Positions 34,210-42,116 of a DNA stretch of 64,000 nucleotides are shown piece after piece. Below the pieces are notes generated by a model. It worked only from the letters and a program-made list of their open reading frames with translations. It was not told the DNA's origin and did not search any database. Both the position numbers and the translations under genes were made by a program. How positions within the stretch are numbered: position 1 is the first letter of the stretch; each line of letters begins with the position of its first letter. The DNA is from Rubrobacter xylanophilus (lineage in GTDB: Bacteria > Actinomycetota > Rubrobacteria > Rubrobacterales > Rubrobacteraceae): assembly GCF_007164525.1 (NCBI RefSeq), contig NZ_AP019791.1, forward strand, positions 2,281,501 through 2,345,500, read 5' to 3'.

Positions 34210-34581
34210 ATGGAGCGTCCCGTGATCCCGGAGGTGATCCGGCTCCGCGACGCCCGCGGGAAGCGGCCGGAAGGAGCAGCCGGGGCCGGGGACTTCTGGT
34301 ACGACCCGGCGATCTGGCGTCTGCCCCTCTCCCCCGCCGCCCGGGTGCTCTACGCAGGCATCTGTGCCCACGCGGGACACGGCGAGATCAACCGCCAGGA
34401 CCTGCGCAGCCTGCTCAAAGGACAGCCCGACGGCGCGGTCGCCGCGGCCCTCTCGGAGCTCGCCGAGGCGAACCTCCTGGTCCCCGCGGGCGGCGACGAG
34501 CGGATCGCGGACCGGGAGATCCGGCCGGTCTCGGACTTCAGCCGGGGATCCTCAGCCGAACGGGGTAGGGCCGCCCGCTGA
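34210..34581 (+). CDS. Small winged-helix-like protein
   Basis: 123 residues. The central part (about 28-98), WYDPAIWRLPLSPAARVLYAGICAHAGHGEI followed by LKGQPDGAVAAALSELAEANLL, looks like the helix-turn-helix domain seen at the N-terminus of plasmid and phage replication initiators and DnaD-like proteins. It starts 4 bp after the beta-CASP gene, so they are probably co-translated. No other domain is seen. The 3' end overlaps the convergent gene by 44 bp. DNA or RNA binding is inference. Confidence 0.55.
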   Translation: MERPVIPEVIRLRDARGKRPEGAAGAGDFWYDPAIWRLPLSPAARVLYAGICAHAGHGEINRQDLRSLLKGQPDGAVAAALSELAEANLLVPAGGDERIADREIRPVSDFSRGSSAERGRAAR

Positions 34582-35158
34582 GCCTGTCCCGCAGGCTGTA
34601 GGGCCCCTCGTCCCACCTCCTCCCCACGCCGTCGGTGAGCGCCGCGAGGTCTATGAGCCTCCCCACTATCCGCAGGCAGAAACCGTGCACCGCCTCCTCC
34701 GGGTCGTCCACCCTCCCCCGCGACCGGGTGACGAAGAGCCCCTTGGTCTTCCAGACCCCGTCGCGGTAGACGGCGAAGATCTGGCATGGCTCCTCCCCCG
34801 CGGCCGGGCTCCAGCCCAGGATCCGCCCCGAGTAGCCGGCGGGGTCGAGGCTGTAGTGGCTGAGCTCCTCGTGCATGAGATCCTCGTCGGTCTCCGCGGC
34901 GGCGCCCCGCAGGAGCGCGAAGGCCACCGAGGCCTCCTCCGTCTCCCGGACCCGGAGAGAGATCAAACCCTCCGAGCGCTCCGCCGAGACCTCGAACCCC
35001 GCCCGGCGCGCCAGGGCGGATACCCGCTCCAGCCCGGAGAACAGCCGCCCGGAGAACTCGCGGGCCCGCTCCTCGGCCTCAAGGACGAGCCCCGCCGCAC
35101 GGTCGGCCTCCTCCCGGTAGCGCCGCAGCCGTGTAAGCGCCGCCTCCTCGAAGCCCAC
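34538..35158 (-). CDS. Hypothetical protein
   Basis: 206 residues, not recognised. The first ~50 residues form a predicted amphipathic helix or coiled coil (LTRLRRYREEADRAAGLVLEAEERA), followed by a mixed alpha/beta domain with HYSLDPAGYSGRILGW and CQIFAVYRDGVWKTKGLF. It lies 6 bp downstream of the SDR gene on the same strand. No signal or membrane segment is seen. Its C-terminal coding end is antisense to the winged-helix gene for 44 bp. Confidence 0.55.
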   Translation of the reverse strand: MGFEEAALTRLRRYREEADRAAGLVLEAEERAREFSGRLFSGLERVSALARRAGFEVSAERSEGLISLRVRETEEASVAFALLRGAAAETDEDLMHEELSHYSLDPAGYSGRILGWSPAAGEEPCQIFAVYRDGVWKTKGLFVTRSRGRVDDPEEAVHGFCLRIVGRLIDLAALTDGVGRRWDEGPYSLRDRLSGRPYPVRLRIPG

Positions 35159-35164
35159 CGCCCC

Positions 35165-35947
35165 CTACCCTTTCGCCCAGCTCCGCAGCACCCGGTCCGC
35201 CAACCCGGGCAGCAGCGTGACCGCCCCCACGAACAGCCTGTCCAGCGGCCGCACGTAGACGTCGCGCGGCCCCCGCTCGGCGGCCCGGGCTATCTTCTCG
35301 GCCACCCTCTCCGGAGGGACGCCCTTCGGCCTCCAGCCGCGCTTCTCGCCGCCGGTCCTCCGCGAGTTCTCCCGGAAGGCGGTGCGGGTAGTCCCCGGGT
35401 AGACGCTGGTGACGGTGATCCCCGCCCCCGCGACCTCGACCCGCAGGGCATCCGAGAGGGCGTTCATGGCGGCTTTCGTCGCGCAGTAGGCCCCGACCAT
35501 CGGGATGGAACGCTTCCCGATCACCGAGGAGACGTTGATGATCCTGCCCCCCGGCCTCATGTGCGGCAGCGCCTCCTGGATGCAGTTGAGCGCCCCGATC
35601 ACGTTGACCTCGAAGACGTAGCGGAGATCCTCGGGGCGCACCTCGGCGATCCTCCCGGAGAGGCCGAGCCCGGCGTTGTTGACGAGGATGTCTATCCGAC
35701 CGAACTTCCCCACCGCTTGCTCCACCATCCGCCGCACCGAGTCCCGCATCGCCACGTCGGTCCTCACCGGCAACGCCCGGCCTCCCGCCGCCTCTATCTC
35801 CCGACGCAGCTCCTCCAGGCGCCCCTCGTCCCGGGCGGCGAGCACCACCGTCGCCCCCCTGCGGGCCAACTCCCGCGCGGTGGCCGCCCCGATCCCGCTG
35901 GAGGCGCCGGTCACCACGGCGACCCTCCCCGCCAGCTTCCGCTCCAT
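35165..35947 (-). CDS. Short-chain dehydrogenase/reductase
   Basis: 260 residues from ATG 35947, a normal classical SDR length. The NAD(P) motif is TGASSGIG, the structural NNAG is present, and the catalytic Ser (NVSSVIG), Tyr and Lys (YCATKAA) are intact. ARDEGR after strand 2 suggests NADP(H). The substrate is unknown. An upstream ATG at 36004 would include a TAACTT -10 box, so the inner ATG, 7 nt after that box, is preferred and implies a leaderless mRNA. It is divergent from the RDD gene. Confidence 0.88.
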   Translation of the reverse strand: MERKLAGRVAVVTGASSGIGAATARELARRGATVVLAARDEGRLEELRREIEAAGGRALPVRTDVAMRDSVRRMVEQAVGKFGRIDILVNNAGLGLSGRIAEVRPEDLRYVFEVNVIGALNCIQEALPHMRPGGRIINVSSVIGKRSIPMVGAYCATKAAMNALSDALRVEVAGAGITVTSVYPGTTRTAFRENSRRTGGEKRGWRPKGVPPERVAEKIARAAERGPRDVYVRPLDRLFVGAVTLLPGLADRVLRSWAKG

Positions 35948-35954
35948 GCGGATA

Positions 35955-35960
35955 AAGTTA
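35955..35960 (-). promoter_or_regulatory. TAACTT -10 box 7 nt before the SDR start
   Basis: On the minus strand TAACTT ends 7 nt before ATG 35947, with an AT-rich stretch upstream (35961-35980). This predicts transcription starting at the initiation codon. Confidence 0.4.
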
Positions 35961-36054
35961 GCAGAAAAATACGTACTTTGAGCTATGGCGCAGCCTCCGA
36001 CCACACGGGATCATCGCAACAGTACGCGCAACCCAGAGAGAGGAGACAAAGATC

Positions 36055-36504
36055 GTGACCACCCACGCTGCGGGATCCGCGGCCGCGCCGCAGATCCACG
36101 TGACCGGCCGGAGGATCCTGGCCACCCTCGTCGACGGCCTGCTGATTGCGGCTCTCTTCTTCGTCGTGGCCCTGCTCTCGGGCGACGCCTCGGCCACGGG
36201 CTCGGGTGTCAGCGCGGCGACGGGACCGGTCGGCACCCTGCTGATGCTGGCGCTGGTCTTCCTGTACTATACACTGCTGGAGGGCTACTTGGGACAGACG
36301 GTGGGCAAGATGCTCCTCGGGATCCGGGTGATCCGGGAGAGCGACGGAGGGCGCCCGGGACCGCGGGCCGCGTTCATCCGCACTCTACTCCGGCTGGTGG
36401 ACGGGTTCCTGTGGTATCTGGTGGCCTTCGTCACCGTCCTGATCTCGGACAAGAACCAGCGCCTCGGCGACATGGCGGCCCATACCCTGGTGGTGCGGGC
36501 CTGA
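36055..36504 (+). CDS. RDD family membrane protein
   Basis: 149 residues. The RDD signature is visible as RRILATLVDGLLI at the start, GQTVGKMLLGIRVI in the middle and NQRLGDMAAHTLVV at the end, with three to four membrane helices. RDD proteins are integral membrane proteins of mixed or unknown function, in some cases ion transporters. The GTG at 36055 has AGGAGA about 10 nt upstream. It is followed after 34 bp by the CoaC-like flavoprotein gene, which has its own -10 box. Confidence 0.82.
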   Translation: MTTHAAGSAAAPQIHVTGRRILATLVDGLLIAALFFVVALLSGDASATGSGVSAATGPVGTLLMLALVFLYYTLLEGYLGQTVGKMLLGIRVIRESDGGRPGPRAAFIRTLLRLVDGFLWYLVAFVTVLISDKNQRLGDMAAHTLVVRA

Positions 36505-36525
36505 GCGACGAACCGCCCGCTCCTC

Positions 36526-36531
36526 TATACT
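36526..36531 (+). promoter_or_regulatory. TATACT -10 box 7 nt before the flavoprotein start
   Basis: TATACT is followed by seven C residues and the GTG at 36539. This predicts a leaderless transcript. Confidence 0.55.
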
Positions 36532-36538
36532 CCCCCCC

Positions 36539-37108
36539 GTGGGAGAGAAGGGCAGCGGAAGGGTCCTGGTCGCCGTGACCGGCGGCATCGCCGCCTACAA
36601 GATCCCCGGCGTCATCCGGCGGCTGCGGGAGGCCGGCTACGAGGTCGAGGTCGCCGCCACCCCCTCCGCCCTGCGGTTCATCCCGGAGGAGACCCTCGCG
36701 GTCGCCGCCGGGCGCAGGGTACACACCGACGAGACATGGTGGGAGGAGTCGGGCAGGATAGAGCACATAACCCTGGCCCGCTGGGCGGATCTCGTCCTCG
36801 TGGCCCCCGCCACGGCCGACGCCCTGGCCCGGGCGGCCATCGGGCTCGGCGACGACCTGGTCTCCGCCACCATCCTGGCCGGCGCCCGCAGGGTGCTCTG
36901 GGCTCCGGCCATGAACCCGGAGATGTGGCAGAACCCCGCCACGGCCCGCAACGTCGAGACGCTCAAGGGATGGGGACACCGCTTCGTCGGGCCGGAGGAG
37001 GGAGCCATGGCCTCCACCGAAGAAGAGCCCGGGCTCGGGAGGCTCGCCGGGGAGGAGGCGATCGTCGCGGCCGTCCGGAAGACGCTCGCCGAAGACCCGC
37101 CCCCCTAG
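36539..37108 (+). CDS. Stand-alone CoaC-like flavoprotein (PPC decarboxylase family)
   Basis: 189 residues. The HFCD flavoprotein fold is marked by VAVTGGIAAYK at the N-terminus, the catalytic His in IEHITLARWAD, LVLVAPATADAL, and the PAMNPEMW motif. In CoaBC this domain decarboxylates phosphopantothenoylcysteine in coenzyme A synthesis and is fused to CoaB. Here CoaB is missing: the protein ends after the CoaC domain and no coaB lies next to it. It is either a separate CoaC or a related decarboxylase. It converges with the Nudix gene. Confidence 0.82.
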   Translation: MGEKGSGRVLVAVTGGIAAYKIPGVIRRLREAGYEVEVAATPSALRFIPEETLAVAAGRRVHTDETWWEESGRIEHITLARWADLVLVAPATADALARAAIGLGDDLVSATILAGARRVLWAPAMNPEMWQNPATARNVETLKGWGHRFVGPEEGAMASTEEEPGLGRLAGEEAIVAAVRKTLAEDPPP

Positions 37109-37118
37109 GGGCTCTCCG

Positions 37119-37616
37119 CTACCGGAGCAGGTAGTCCTTGAGCGCCTGTTCGGTGCTGGGGAAGGCCAGCGCGTCCCAGGGCAAGCTCCCGCCGGGAAAG
37201 CTCCTGACCTCCAGCGTCTCGTCGAGCGGCGCGGGCTCCCCGGCGACGGCCCGGGCGGCGAAGACGGCGATGGCCGGAACCTGTCCCTCGTAGGTGTAGA
37301 GCCCGACGATTCCTTCGACCTCCACCCGCACCCCCGTCTCCTCCAGGGTCTCGCGCTCGGCCGCGGCTTCCGCTCGCTCGCCGCGCTCCACGAAGCCCCC
37401 CGGGAAGGTCCATCGGCCGTAGCCAGGTTCGATGCCCCGCCGGACCAGCACTATCCCACCGTCCAGCTCGAAGATGGCGCCCGCGACCAGCTTCGGTCCC
37501 AGGTAGAAGACAAAGCCGCATTCCCTGCAGACCGGCCGCTCGGGTTCCCCGAGCTTGAGGGGTCTGCTCTCCAGCCTACCGCCACACCGGGGGCAGAAAC
37601 TGTACCCGTCCATCAC
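37119..37616 (-). CDS. Zinc-ribbon Nudix hydrolase
   Basis: 165 residues. An N-terminal zinc ribbon (CPRCG and CRECG, about residues 8-38) is followed by a Nudix domain whose box reads GGFVERGERAEAAAERETLEETG (split over about 73-95), with the key REx2EE acidic residues present. The layout resembles NudC/NADH pyrophosphatase-like and ADP-ribose hydrolases that split nucleoside diphosphate links. The substrate is unknown. The start is GTG 37616 or the adjacent ATG 37613. Confidence 0.85.
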   Translation of the reverse strand: MMDGYSFCPRCGGRLESRPLKLGEPERPVCRECGFVFYLGPKLVAGAIFELDGGIVLVRRGIEPGYGRWTFPGGFVERGERAEAAAERETLEETGVRVEVEGIVGLYTYEGQVPAIAVFAARAVAGEPAPLDETLEVRSFPGGSLPWDALAFPSTEQALKDYLLR

Positions 37617-37656
37617 TTTCTCACACCCAAGGCTCGCAGCGCACCGGGCGTCGTGG

Positions 37657-37662
37657 TAAAAT
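37657..37662 (+). promoter_or_regulatory. TAAAAT -10 box of tRNA-Gly
   Basis: TAAAAT lies 11 nt before the mature tRNA 5' end, placing the start of transcription a few nucleotides upstream of it. Confidence 0.5.
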
Positions 37663-37673
37663 AGCCGGGCCTT

Positions 37674-37746
37674 GCGGACGTAGCTCAGTTGGTAGAGCGC
37701 CAGCTTCCCAAGCTGGAGGTCGCGGGTTCGAAACCCGTCGTCCGCT
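37674..37746 (+). tRNA. tRNA-Gly (anticodon CCC)
   Basis: A 73-nt cloverleaf with acceptor stem GCGGACG/CGTCCGC and D-arm AGCTCAGTTGGTAGAGC. The anticodon loop TTCCCAA sits on a CAGC/GCTG stem, and the T-arm is CGGGTTCGAAACCCG. No CCA is encoded. A run of five T follows at 37748-37752 and may serve as terminator. Confidence 0.96.
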
Positions 37747-37760
37747 CTTTTTATCGCCCT

Positions 37761-38570
37761 CTAGCGACGACCGTTCCTGCGGCCCTGGATCTTGCGCATC
37801 AACCAGCGGGCCGGGTCGTAGTACTCGTCGGCGACCCGCTCCTTCAGCGGGATGATGGAGTTGTCGGTGATCTTGATCCCCACCGGGCACACCTCGGTGC
37901 AGCACTTGGTGATGTTGCAGTAGCCGATGCCGTTCTTCTCCTTGAGATCACCCAGACGGTCGGCCTCGTCCAGCGGGTGCATCTCCAGCCACTGGTTGCG
38001 CACGAAGAAGCGCGGCCCGGCGAACTCCGGGTGCTTGTGATGGGTGCGCAGCACGTGGCAGACGTCCTGGCACATGAAGCACTCGATGCACTTCTTCGGT
38101 TCGTAGAGGCGCTCCACGTCCTCCTCGTACATCGTGAAGGGCGCCTTCTGGCTCGTGGTGAACGGCGTGATCCTGCTCGAGACCTCGTAGTTCCAGGAGA
38201 CGTCGGAGACGAGGTCCTTGATCACCGGGAAGGCCCGCATGGGGCCGACGTGGATCTCCTTCCCCTCGAACTCCTCGACCCGCGTCTTGCACATCAGGCG
38301 CGGGATGCCGTTTATCTCGGCGCTGCACGAGCCGCAGTGCGCCGCCTTGCAGTTCCAGCGCACCGCCAGATCGTTCGCGTGGTGGGCCTGGATGTAGAGG
38401 ACGGCGTCGAGTACAACCATCCCCTCCACCAGGGGTATCTCGTACTCCACCTCCTCGCCGCCGCTTGCGTCCCCGCGGAAGATCTTGAGCTTAGCCGTCC
38501 TTCCGGTCCCCCCGAGCTCCTCCTCGCCGACCGGCGCGTGGGCCCTGGAGGTAACGTTGCCGTCGCTCAT
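37761..38570 (-). CDS. sdhB: Succinate dehydrogenase/fumarate reductase iron-sulfur subunit
   Basis: 269 residues. The N-terminal ferredoxin domain ligates the 2Fe-2S centre with CKAAHCGSC and a later CKTR. The C-terminal domain carries CIECFMCQDVC and CNITKCCTEVCPVG for the 4Fe-4S and 3Fe-4S centres. It passes electrons from the flavoprotein to the membrane anchor. The start overlaps sdhA by 4 bp. The spacing of clusters and the short, anchor-first operon resemble mycobacterial Sdh1. Confidence 0.93.
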   Translation of the reverse strand: MSDGNVTSRAHAPVGEEELGGTGRTAKLKIFRGDASGGEEVEYEIPLVEGMVVLDAVLYIQAHHANDLAVRWNCKAAHCGSCSAEINGIPRLMCKTRVEEFEGKEIHVGPMRAFPVIKDLVSDVSWNYEVSSRITPFTTSQKAPFTMYEEDVERLYEPKKCIECFMCQDVCHVLRTHHKHPEFAGPRFFVRNQWLEMHPLDEADRLGDLKEKNGIGYCNITKCCTEVCPVGIKITDNSIIPLKERVADEYYDPARWLMRKIQGRRNGRR

Positions 38571-40339
38571 ACCTTGGCCTTCTCCTCCTTGAACAGCGCA
38601 GCCAGGTGCTCCGGCAGCGGCGGTATCTCCCGCCGCTCGATGCCGACCTCACCCTGCTCGGTCTTCTTGACGACGAAGTTGATCTTGCCGTACTCCTCGA
38701 CGAGCTCGTCGCAGTCGAGCCGCCACTGGGCGCCCCGCTTCTCCCTGCGCTCGAGCGCACAGCGGATGATGATCTCGGAGATCTGGGTCAGGTAGCGCAC
38801 GTCCTGCGCCGTGTGCCACCCCGGGTTGAACATCCGGGTGCCCCCCACCTTTACGTTGGAGAGGCGCCGCTTGATGGAGAGCACCTTCTCGAGCCCCTTC
38901 AGGAGCGAGTCCTCGTCGCGCATCAGGTTGGCGTGCTCCATCATGGCCTCCTGCAGCTCCTCCTGCAGCAGGTAGGGGCTCTCGTCGCCCTCGCGGGCTG
39001 GCCTCTCCAGCGGCTCGAGGACGCGCTGGATCTCCGCCTGTATCTCCTCGTCCGGGACGCCCGCGGCGTGCACGCTCTGCTCAATGTAGTCCGCAGCCCC
39101 ATCCCCGGCGCGCCGGCCGAAGACCAGAAGGTCCCCGAGCGAGTTCCCGCCGAGCCGGTTGGCACCGTGCAGACCGCCAGCCACCTCTCCGGCGGCGAAC
39201 AGCCCCGGCACCGTGGTGCTGGCGCAGCTCTCGGGCTCCACCTTTATCCCGCCCATGTTGTAGTGGACGGTCGGGAAGACCTCCATGGGCTCCCTGGTGA
39301 TGTCCACGTCGGCGAGCTTCAGGAACTGCTCGTACATGGTGGGCAGCTTTTTGAGGATCTTCTCGCGCCCGAGGTGGGTGATGTCCAGGTAGACGCCCCC
39401 GTGCGGCGATCCCCTCCCCTCCTGCACCTCGGTGTAGTTGGCCCGCGCCACGACGTCCCGGGTGGAGAGCTCCTTCCGCTCGGGGTCGTAGCGCTCCATG
39501 AAGCGCTCGCCGTTGGCGTTGCGCAGGATGCCCCCCTCTCCCCGGACGCCCTCGGTGACCAGGATACCCCGGACCCCAGGCGGCCAGACCATCCCCGTCG
39601 GGTGGAACTGGACCATCTCCATGTCCACCAGCTCCGCCCCGGCGTCGTAGGCCAGGATCACGCCGTCCCCGGTGCCCTCCCAGGAGTTGGAGGTGACCTT
39701 GTAGATGCGCCCCCAGCCCCCGGTGGCCATGATGACGGCCTTGACCTTGAAGAACACGAACCTGCCCGACTCGCGGGTGTAGGCCAGAGCGCCGGAGATA
39801 CGCCCCCGCTCGTCCTTGAAGAGCTTGGTCACCGTGGTCTCCATGTAGACCTCGGCCTCGGTGGCGAGCAGCTTCTCCTGCAGGGTCCGGATCATCTCCA
39901 GCCCCGTGCGGTCGCCGACGTGCGCGAGCCGCCGGTAGGTGTGCCCCCCGAAGGGCCTCTGCGAGATCTTACCCTCCGGCGTCCGGTTGAAGAGCGCCCC
40001 CCACTGCTCCAGCTCTATGACCCCCGCCGGAGCCTCTTTGGCGTAGATCTCGACCTTCCGCCAGTTGTTGAGGAACTTGCCGCTCTTCATCGTGTCGACG
40101 AAGTGCTGCTCCCAGCTGTCGTCGGGATCCACGTTGCCGAGCGCCGCGGCGATCCCTCCCTCCGCCATGACGGTGTGGGCCTTCCCTAGAAGGCTCTTGG
40201 TGACGACCCCCACGGACAAGCCCCGCTGCGCCGCGGCTATCGCGGCCCTCAGGCCCGCGCCGCCTGCCCCGATGACCAGCACATCGTGCTCGCGGACCTC
40301 GTAGTCCTCGCGCCTGCCGTTGGTCTCCACTGCCACCAC
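38567..40339 (-). CDS. sdhA: Succinate dehydrogenase/fumarate reductase flavoprotein subunit
   Basis: 590 residues. The FAD-binding motif is VIGAGGAGLRAAIAA, followed by the HTVMAEGGIAAALGN block that contains the FAD-linking His region, the capping domain with QFHPTGM, and the active-site HYNMGGIKVEP plus GLFAAGEVAGGLHGANRLGG. It oxidises succinate in the TCA cycle or reduces fumarate. It directly follows the membrane anchor gene and overlaps sdhB by 4 bp, giving the order anchor-A-B. Confidence 0.95.
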   Translation of the reverse strand: MVAVETNGRREDYEVREHDVLVIGAGGAGLRAAIAAAQRGLSVGVVTKSLLGKAHTVMAEGGIAAALGNVDPDDSWEQHFVDTMKSGKFLNNWRKVEIYAKEAPAGVIELEQWGALFNRTPEGKISQRPFGGHTYRRLAHVGDRTGLEMIRTLQEKLLATEAEVYMETTVTKLFKDERGRISGALAYTRESGRFVFFKVKAVIMATGGWGRIYKVTSNSWEGTGDGVILAYDAGAELVDMEMVQFHPTGMVWPPGVRGILVTEGVRGEGGILRNANGERFMERYDPERKELSTRDVVARANYTEVQEGRGSPHGGVYLDITHLGREKILKKLPTMYEQFLKLADVDITREPMEVFPTVHYNMGGIKVEPESCASTTVPGLFAAGEVAGGLHGANRLGGNSLGDLLVFGRRAGDGAADYIEQSVHAAGVPDEEIQAEIQRVLEPLERPAREGDESPYLLQEELQEAMMEHANLMRDEDSLLKGLEKVLSIKRRLSNVKVGGTRMFNPGWHTAQDVRYLTQISEIIIRCALERREKRGAQWRLDCDELVEEYGKINFVVKKTEQGEVGIERREIPPLPEHLAALFKEEKAKV

Positions 40340-41089
40340 CTACCCTATGATCGTGAGGTCGGGGATAACGCCTGCCGCTATGAGCCTCAAGTATATATCC
40401 GTGAAGAGAACGGAGAAGAGGCTGAGCCAGGCCCACGTCGGATGGTGGGCGTTCTGGCGGCTCACCGCATTGTACAGCCTCCGCCGCGCATTTCCGCCCC
40501 GGATGCAGGTGTAGCAGTCCTTGTTGCCGCCAACCACGTGCCGCATGGAGTGGCAAGAGAAACTGTACATGGAGAGCAGCACCACGTTGGCCAGCCACAA
40601 CAGCGAACCCACCTTTACCTGAAATCCACCGTCCGGCGGGAAGAAGGTGAGCGCCGTGTCGTACCAGAGAAACGCCAGGATCACCCACGAACCGTACAGA
40701 AAGTACCGGTGGACGTTGTTGAGTACGAAGAGCGCCCGCTCGCCCCGGTAGTTCTCGGCTCTCCGCGGCTCCCTCTTCTGCGCTCCGGCCAGACACGCCG
40801 GAGGATCCCAGAAGAAGGCCCGGTAGTAGGCCTTGCGGTAGTAATAGCACGTGGCCCGGAACCCCAGCGGTATCCACAGCACGAACATCGGCGCCGTGAT
40901 AAAGCCCGGCACCCACTCCGGCAGCCCCACCTGCGGCGAGTAGAACGGCGAGAGATACTCCTGGTACTCACCGTCGTAGAGCAGGATGACCGTGAACGAA
41001 TAGACGCCGAAGATGACTAGTACGGCGGCGACGGTCATCGGCTCGACCCACCACGGCAACCTCTTCCATGCGGCAGAAATACTGGCCAA
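40340..41089 (-). CDS. sdhC: Succinate dehydrogenase membrane anchor (Sdh1 type)
   Basis: 249 residues from TTG 41089, or 273 from ATG 41161. Five to six membrane segments are present, with His residues suited to haem ligation (NNVHRYFLYG and CHSMRHVVGG). An unusual CYTC block (NKDCYTCIRGGN) lies between helices. The TTG is preferred because GGGAGAG precedes it and a TATACT box lies inside the longer reading frame. The single large anchor matches mycobacterial Sdh1 (Rv0249c-like) rather than split SdhC/SdhD. Confidence 0.75.
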   Translation of the reverse strand: MASISAAWKRLPWWVEPMTVAAVLVIFGVYSFTVILLYDGEYQEYLSPFYSPQVGLPEWVPGFITAPMFVLWIPLGFRATCYYYRKAYYRAFFWDPPACLAGAQKREPRRAENYRGERALFVLNNVHRYFLYGSWVILAFLWYDTALTFFPPDGGFQVKVGSLLWLANVVLLSMYSFSCHSMRHVVGGNKDCYTCIRGGNARRRLYNAVSRQNAHHPTWAWLSLFSVLFTDIYLRLIAAGVIPDLTIIG

Positions 41090-41197
41090 TCTTTCTCTCC
41101 CTCTCTTCCGGAAAAGGCGTTTGTGCTTGAAGCAATTTGCCCGCAGTATAGAGCATCGCAAACCTCTCTTCTGTGAAAAGATTCGGAAGAGAACGTA

Positions 41198-41627
41198 GCG
41201 GCCGGGCCGCCCCGTAAGCCGGATTCTGTTCTATCCCGCCATCCATCTCCGGAGGGCTCTCACACCCCCCGGGCCCCTCTCGGAGGGGCCGCGCCTACCA
41301 TGCCCGGGAGATCCCGGACAAATTTGGCTTGCTCGCACCGGTAGTTTACCTGGCCGGCCCCCTTACGGGGTACCGCCGGTGGGCTCTTACCCCACCCTTT
41401 CACCCATCACCTGTGCCGGAACATCGGTTCCGGCCATCGGCTGGTCTGCTCTCTGTTGCACTTGACGTGGCGGCGGGCTTGCGCCACACCGCCCCCTGGG
41501 TTATTAGCCCAGGCGGCCTTTCCGGACCCGGACCCTCCTTCGGGGATCCGAGCCCTCGCGAGTCCGGACTTTCCTCTGCGCCCCCGTGGGGACACAGCGG
41601 CGGGTCGGGCGGCCCGCGCCGCAACGC
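41198..41627 (-). ncRNA. rnpB: RNase P RNA (type A-like)
   Basis: On the minus strand, AGAGGAAAGTCCGGACT (P4 and CRI) follows the 5' P1 helix, and the 3' end has CAGAATCCGGCTTACGGGGC. The terminal GC-rich segments (about 41612-41627 and 41198-41211) can pair as P1. It is the catalytic RNA that trims tRNA 5' ends with RnpA, which is encoded at 54296-54640. A TATAAT box at 41633-41638 sets the 5' end near 41627. Length of about 430 nt is within the usual range. Confidence 0.93.
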
Positions 41628-41632
41628 ACCAG

Positions 41633-41638
41633 ATTATA
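41633..41638 (-). promoter_or_regulatory. TATAAT -10 box of rnpB
   Basis: TATAAT on the minus strand lies 6 nt before the inferred 5' end of RNase P RNA and only 2 bp from the stop codon of the upstream gene. No good -35 match is seen. Confidence 0.6.
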
Positions 41639-41640
41639 CC

Positions 41641-42009
41641 TCAGCCGCTCTTTGGGCTACCCTGCTTGCGGCGGAGGACTATCCGCTTGGGCGTCAGGCG
41701 GATCTCGACTCTCTCCGCCCCGCTCCAGGCCTCCTTCCAGCGGGGATCGTCCTGCACCCCGGGATCGAACCAGAGACCCACCCTCTCGCCGCGCTCCACC
41801 ACCCCCTCGTAGGCGGCGTAGTCCTCGGGATCCCGCAGCACGGGAGCGGCACCGCGCCGGTAGATGCCGTTGCGCGAACGAAAGGACTGGACCGACGAGG
41901 CGCTGGTGCCCAGCGCGCTGGCTATCCACTCGTCGCTGCGGCCCTCCTCGACCCAGCGCTCGATGTCGTCCCTGAATTTCCTGAGCGATACCCGCTGGTT
42001 GATGCCCAT
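41641..42009 (-). CDS. Small HTH-containing protein of unknown function
   Basis: 122 residues. Residues 8-50 look like a helix-turn-helix (LRKFRDDIERWVEEGRSDEW, then ALGTSASSVQSFRSRNGI), as in Trp-repressor/homeodomain-like folds. The C-terminal half has alternating strands (VGLWFDPGV, VEIRLTPKRIVLRR). The start ATG 42009 has GGAGG about 13 nt upstream and a TATACT box (minus strand, about 42042-42047). It abuts the rnpB promoter. DNA binding is inference. Confidence 0.6.
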   Translation of the reverse strand: MGINQRVSLRKFRDDIERWVEEGRSDEWIASALGTSASSVQSFRSRNGIYRRGAAPVLRDPEDYAAYEGVVERGERVGLWFDPGVQDDPRWKEAWSGAERVEIRLTPKRIVLRRKQGSPKSG

Positions 42010-42104
42010 GTCTCTCTATCGCCTCCAGTAATGCGGAAAGTATACTTTAAACTCCTTCTCTGGACCAGCGAGGGCACGCTTTCGCGTGGTATGCGGGGTT
42101 GTTG

Positions 42105-42110
42105 TAGACT
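42105..42110 (+). promoter_or_regulatory. TAGACT -10 box before a small membrane protein gene
   Basis: TAGACT ends 6 nt before GTG 42117 and 9 nt before ATG 42120, predicting a leaderless transcript. Confidence 0.45.
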
Positions 42111-42116
42111 CTTGGG

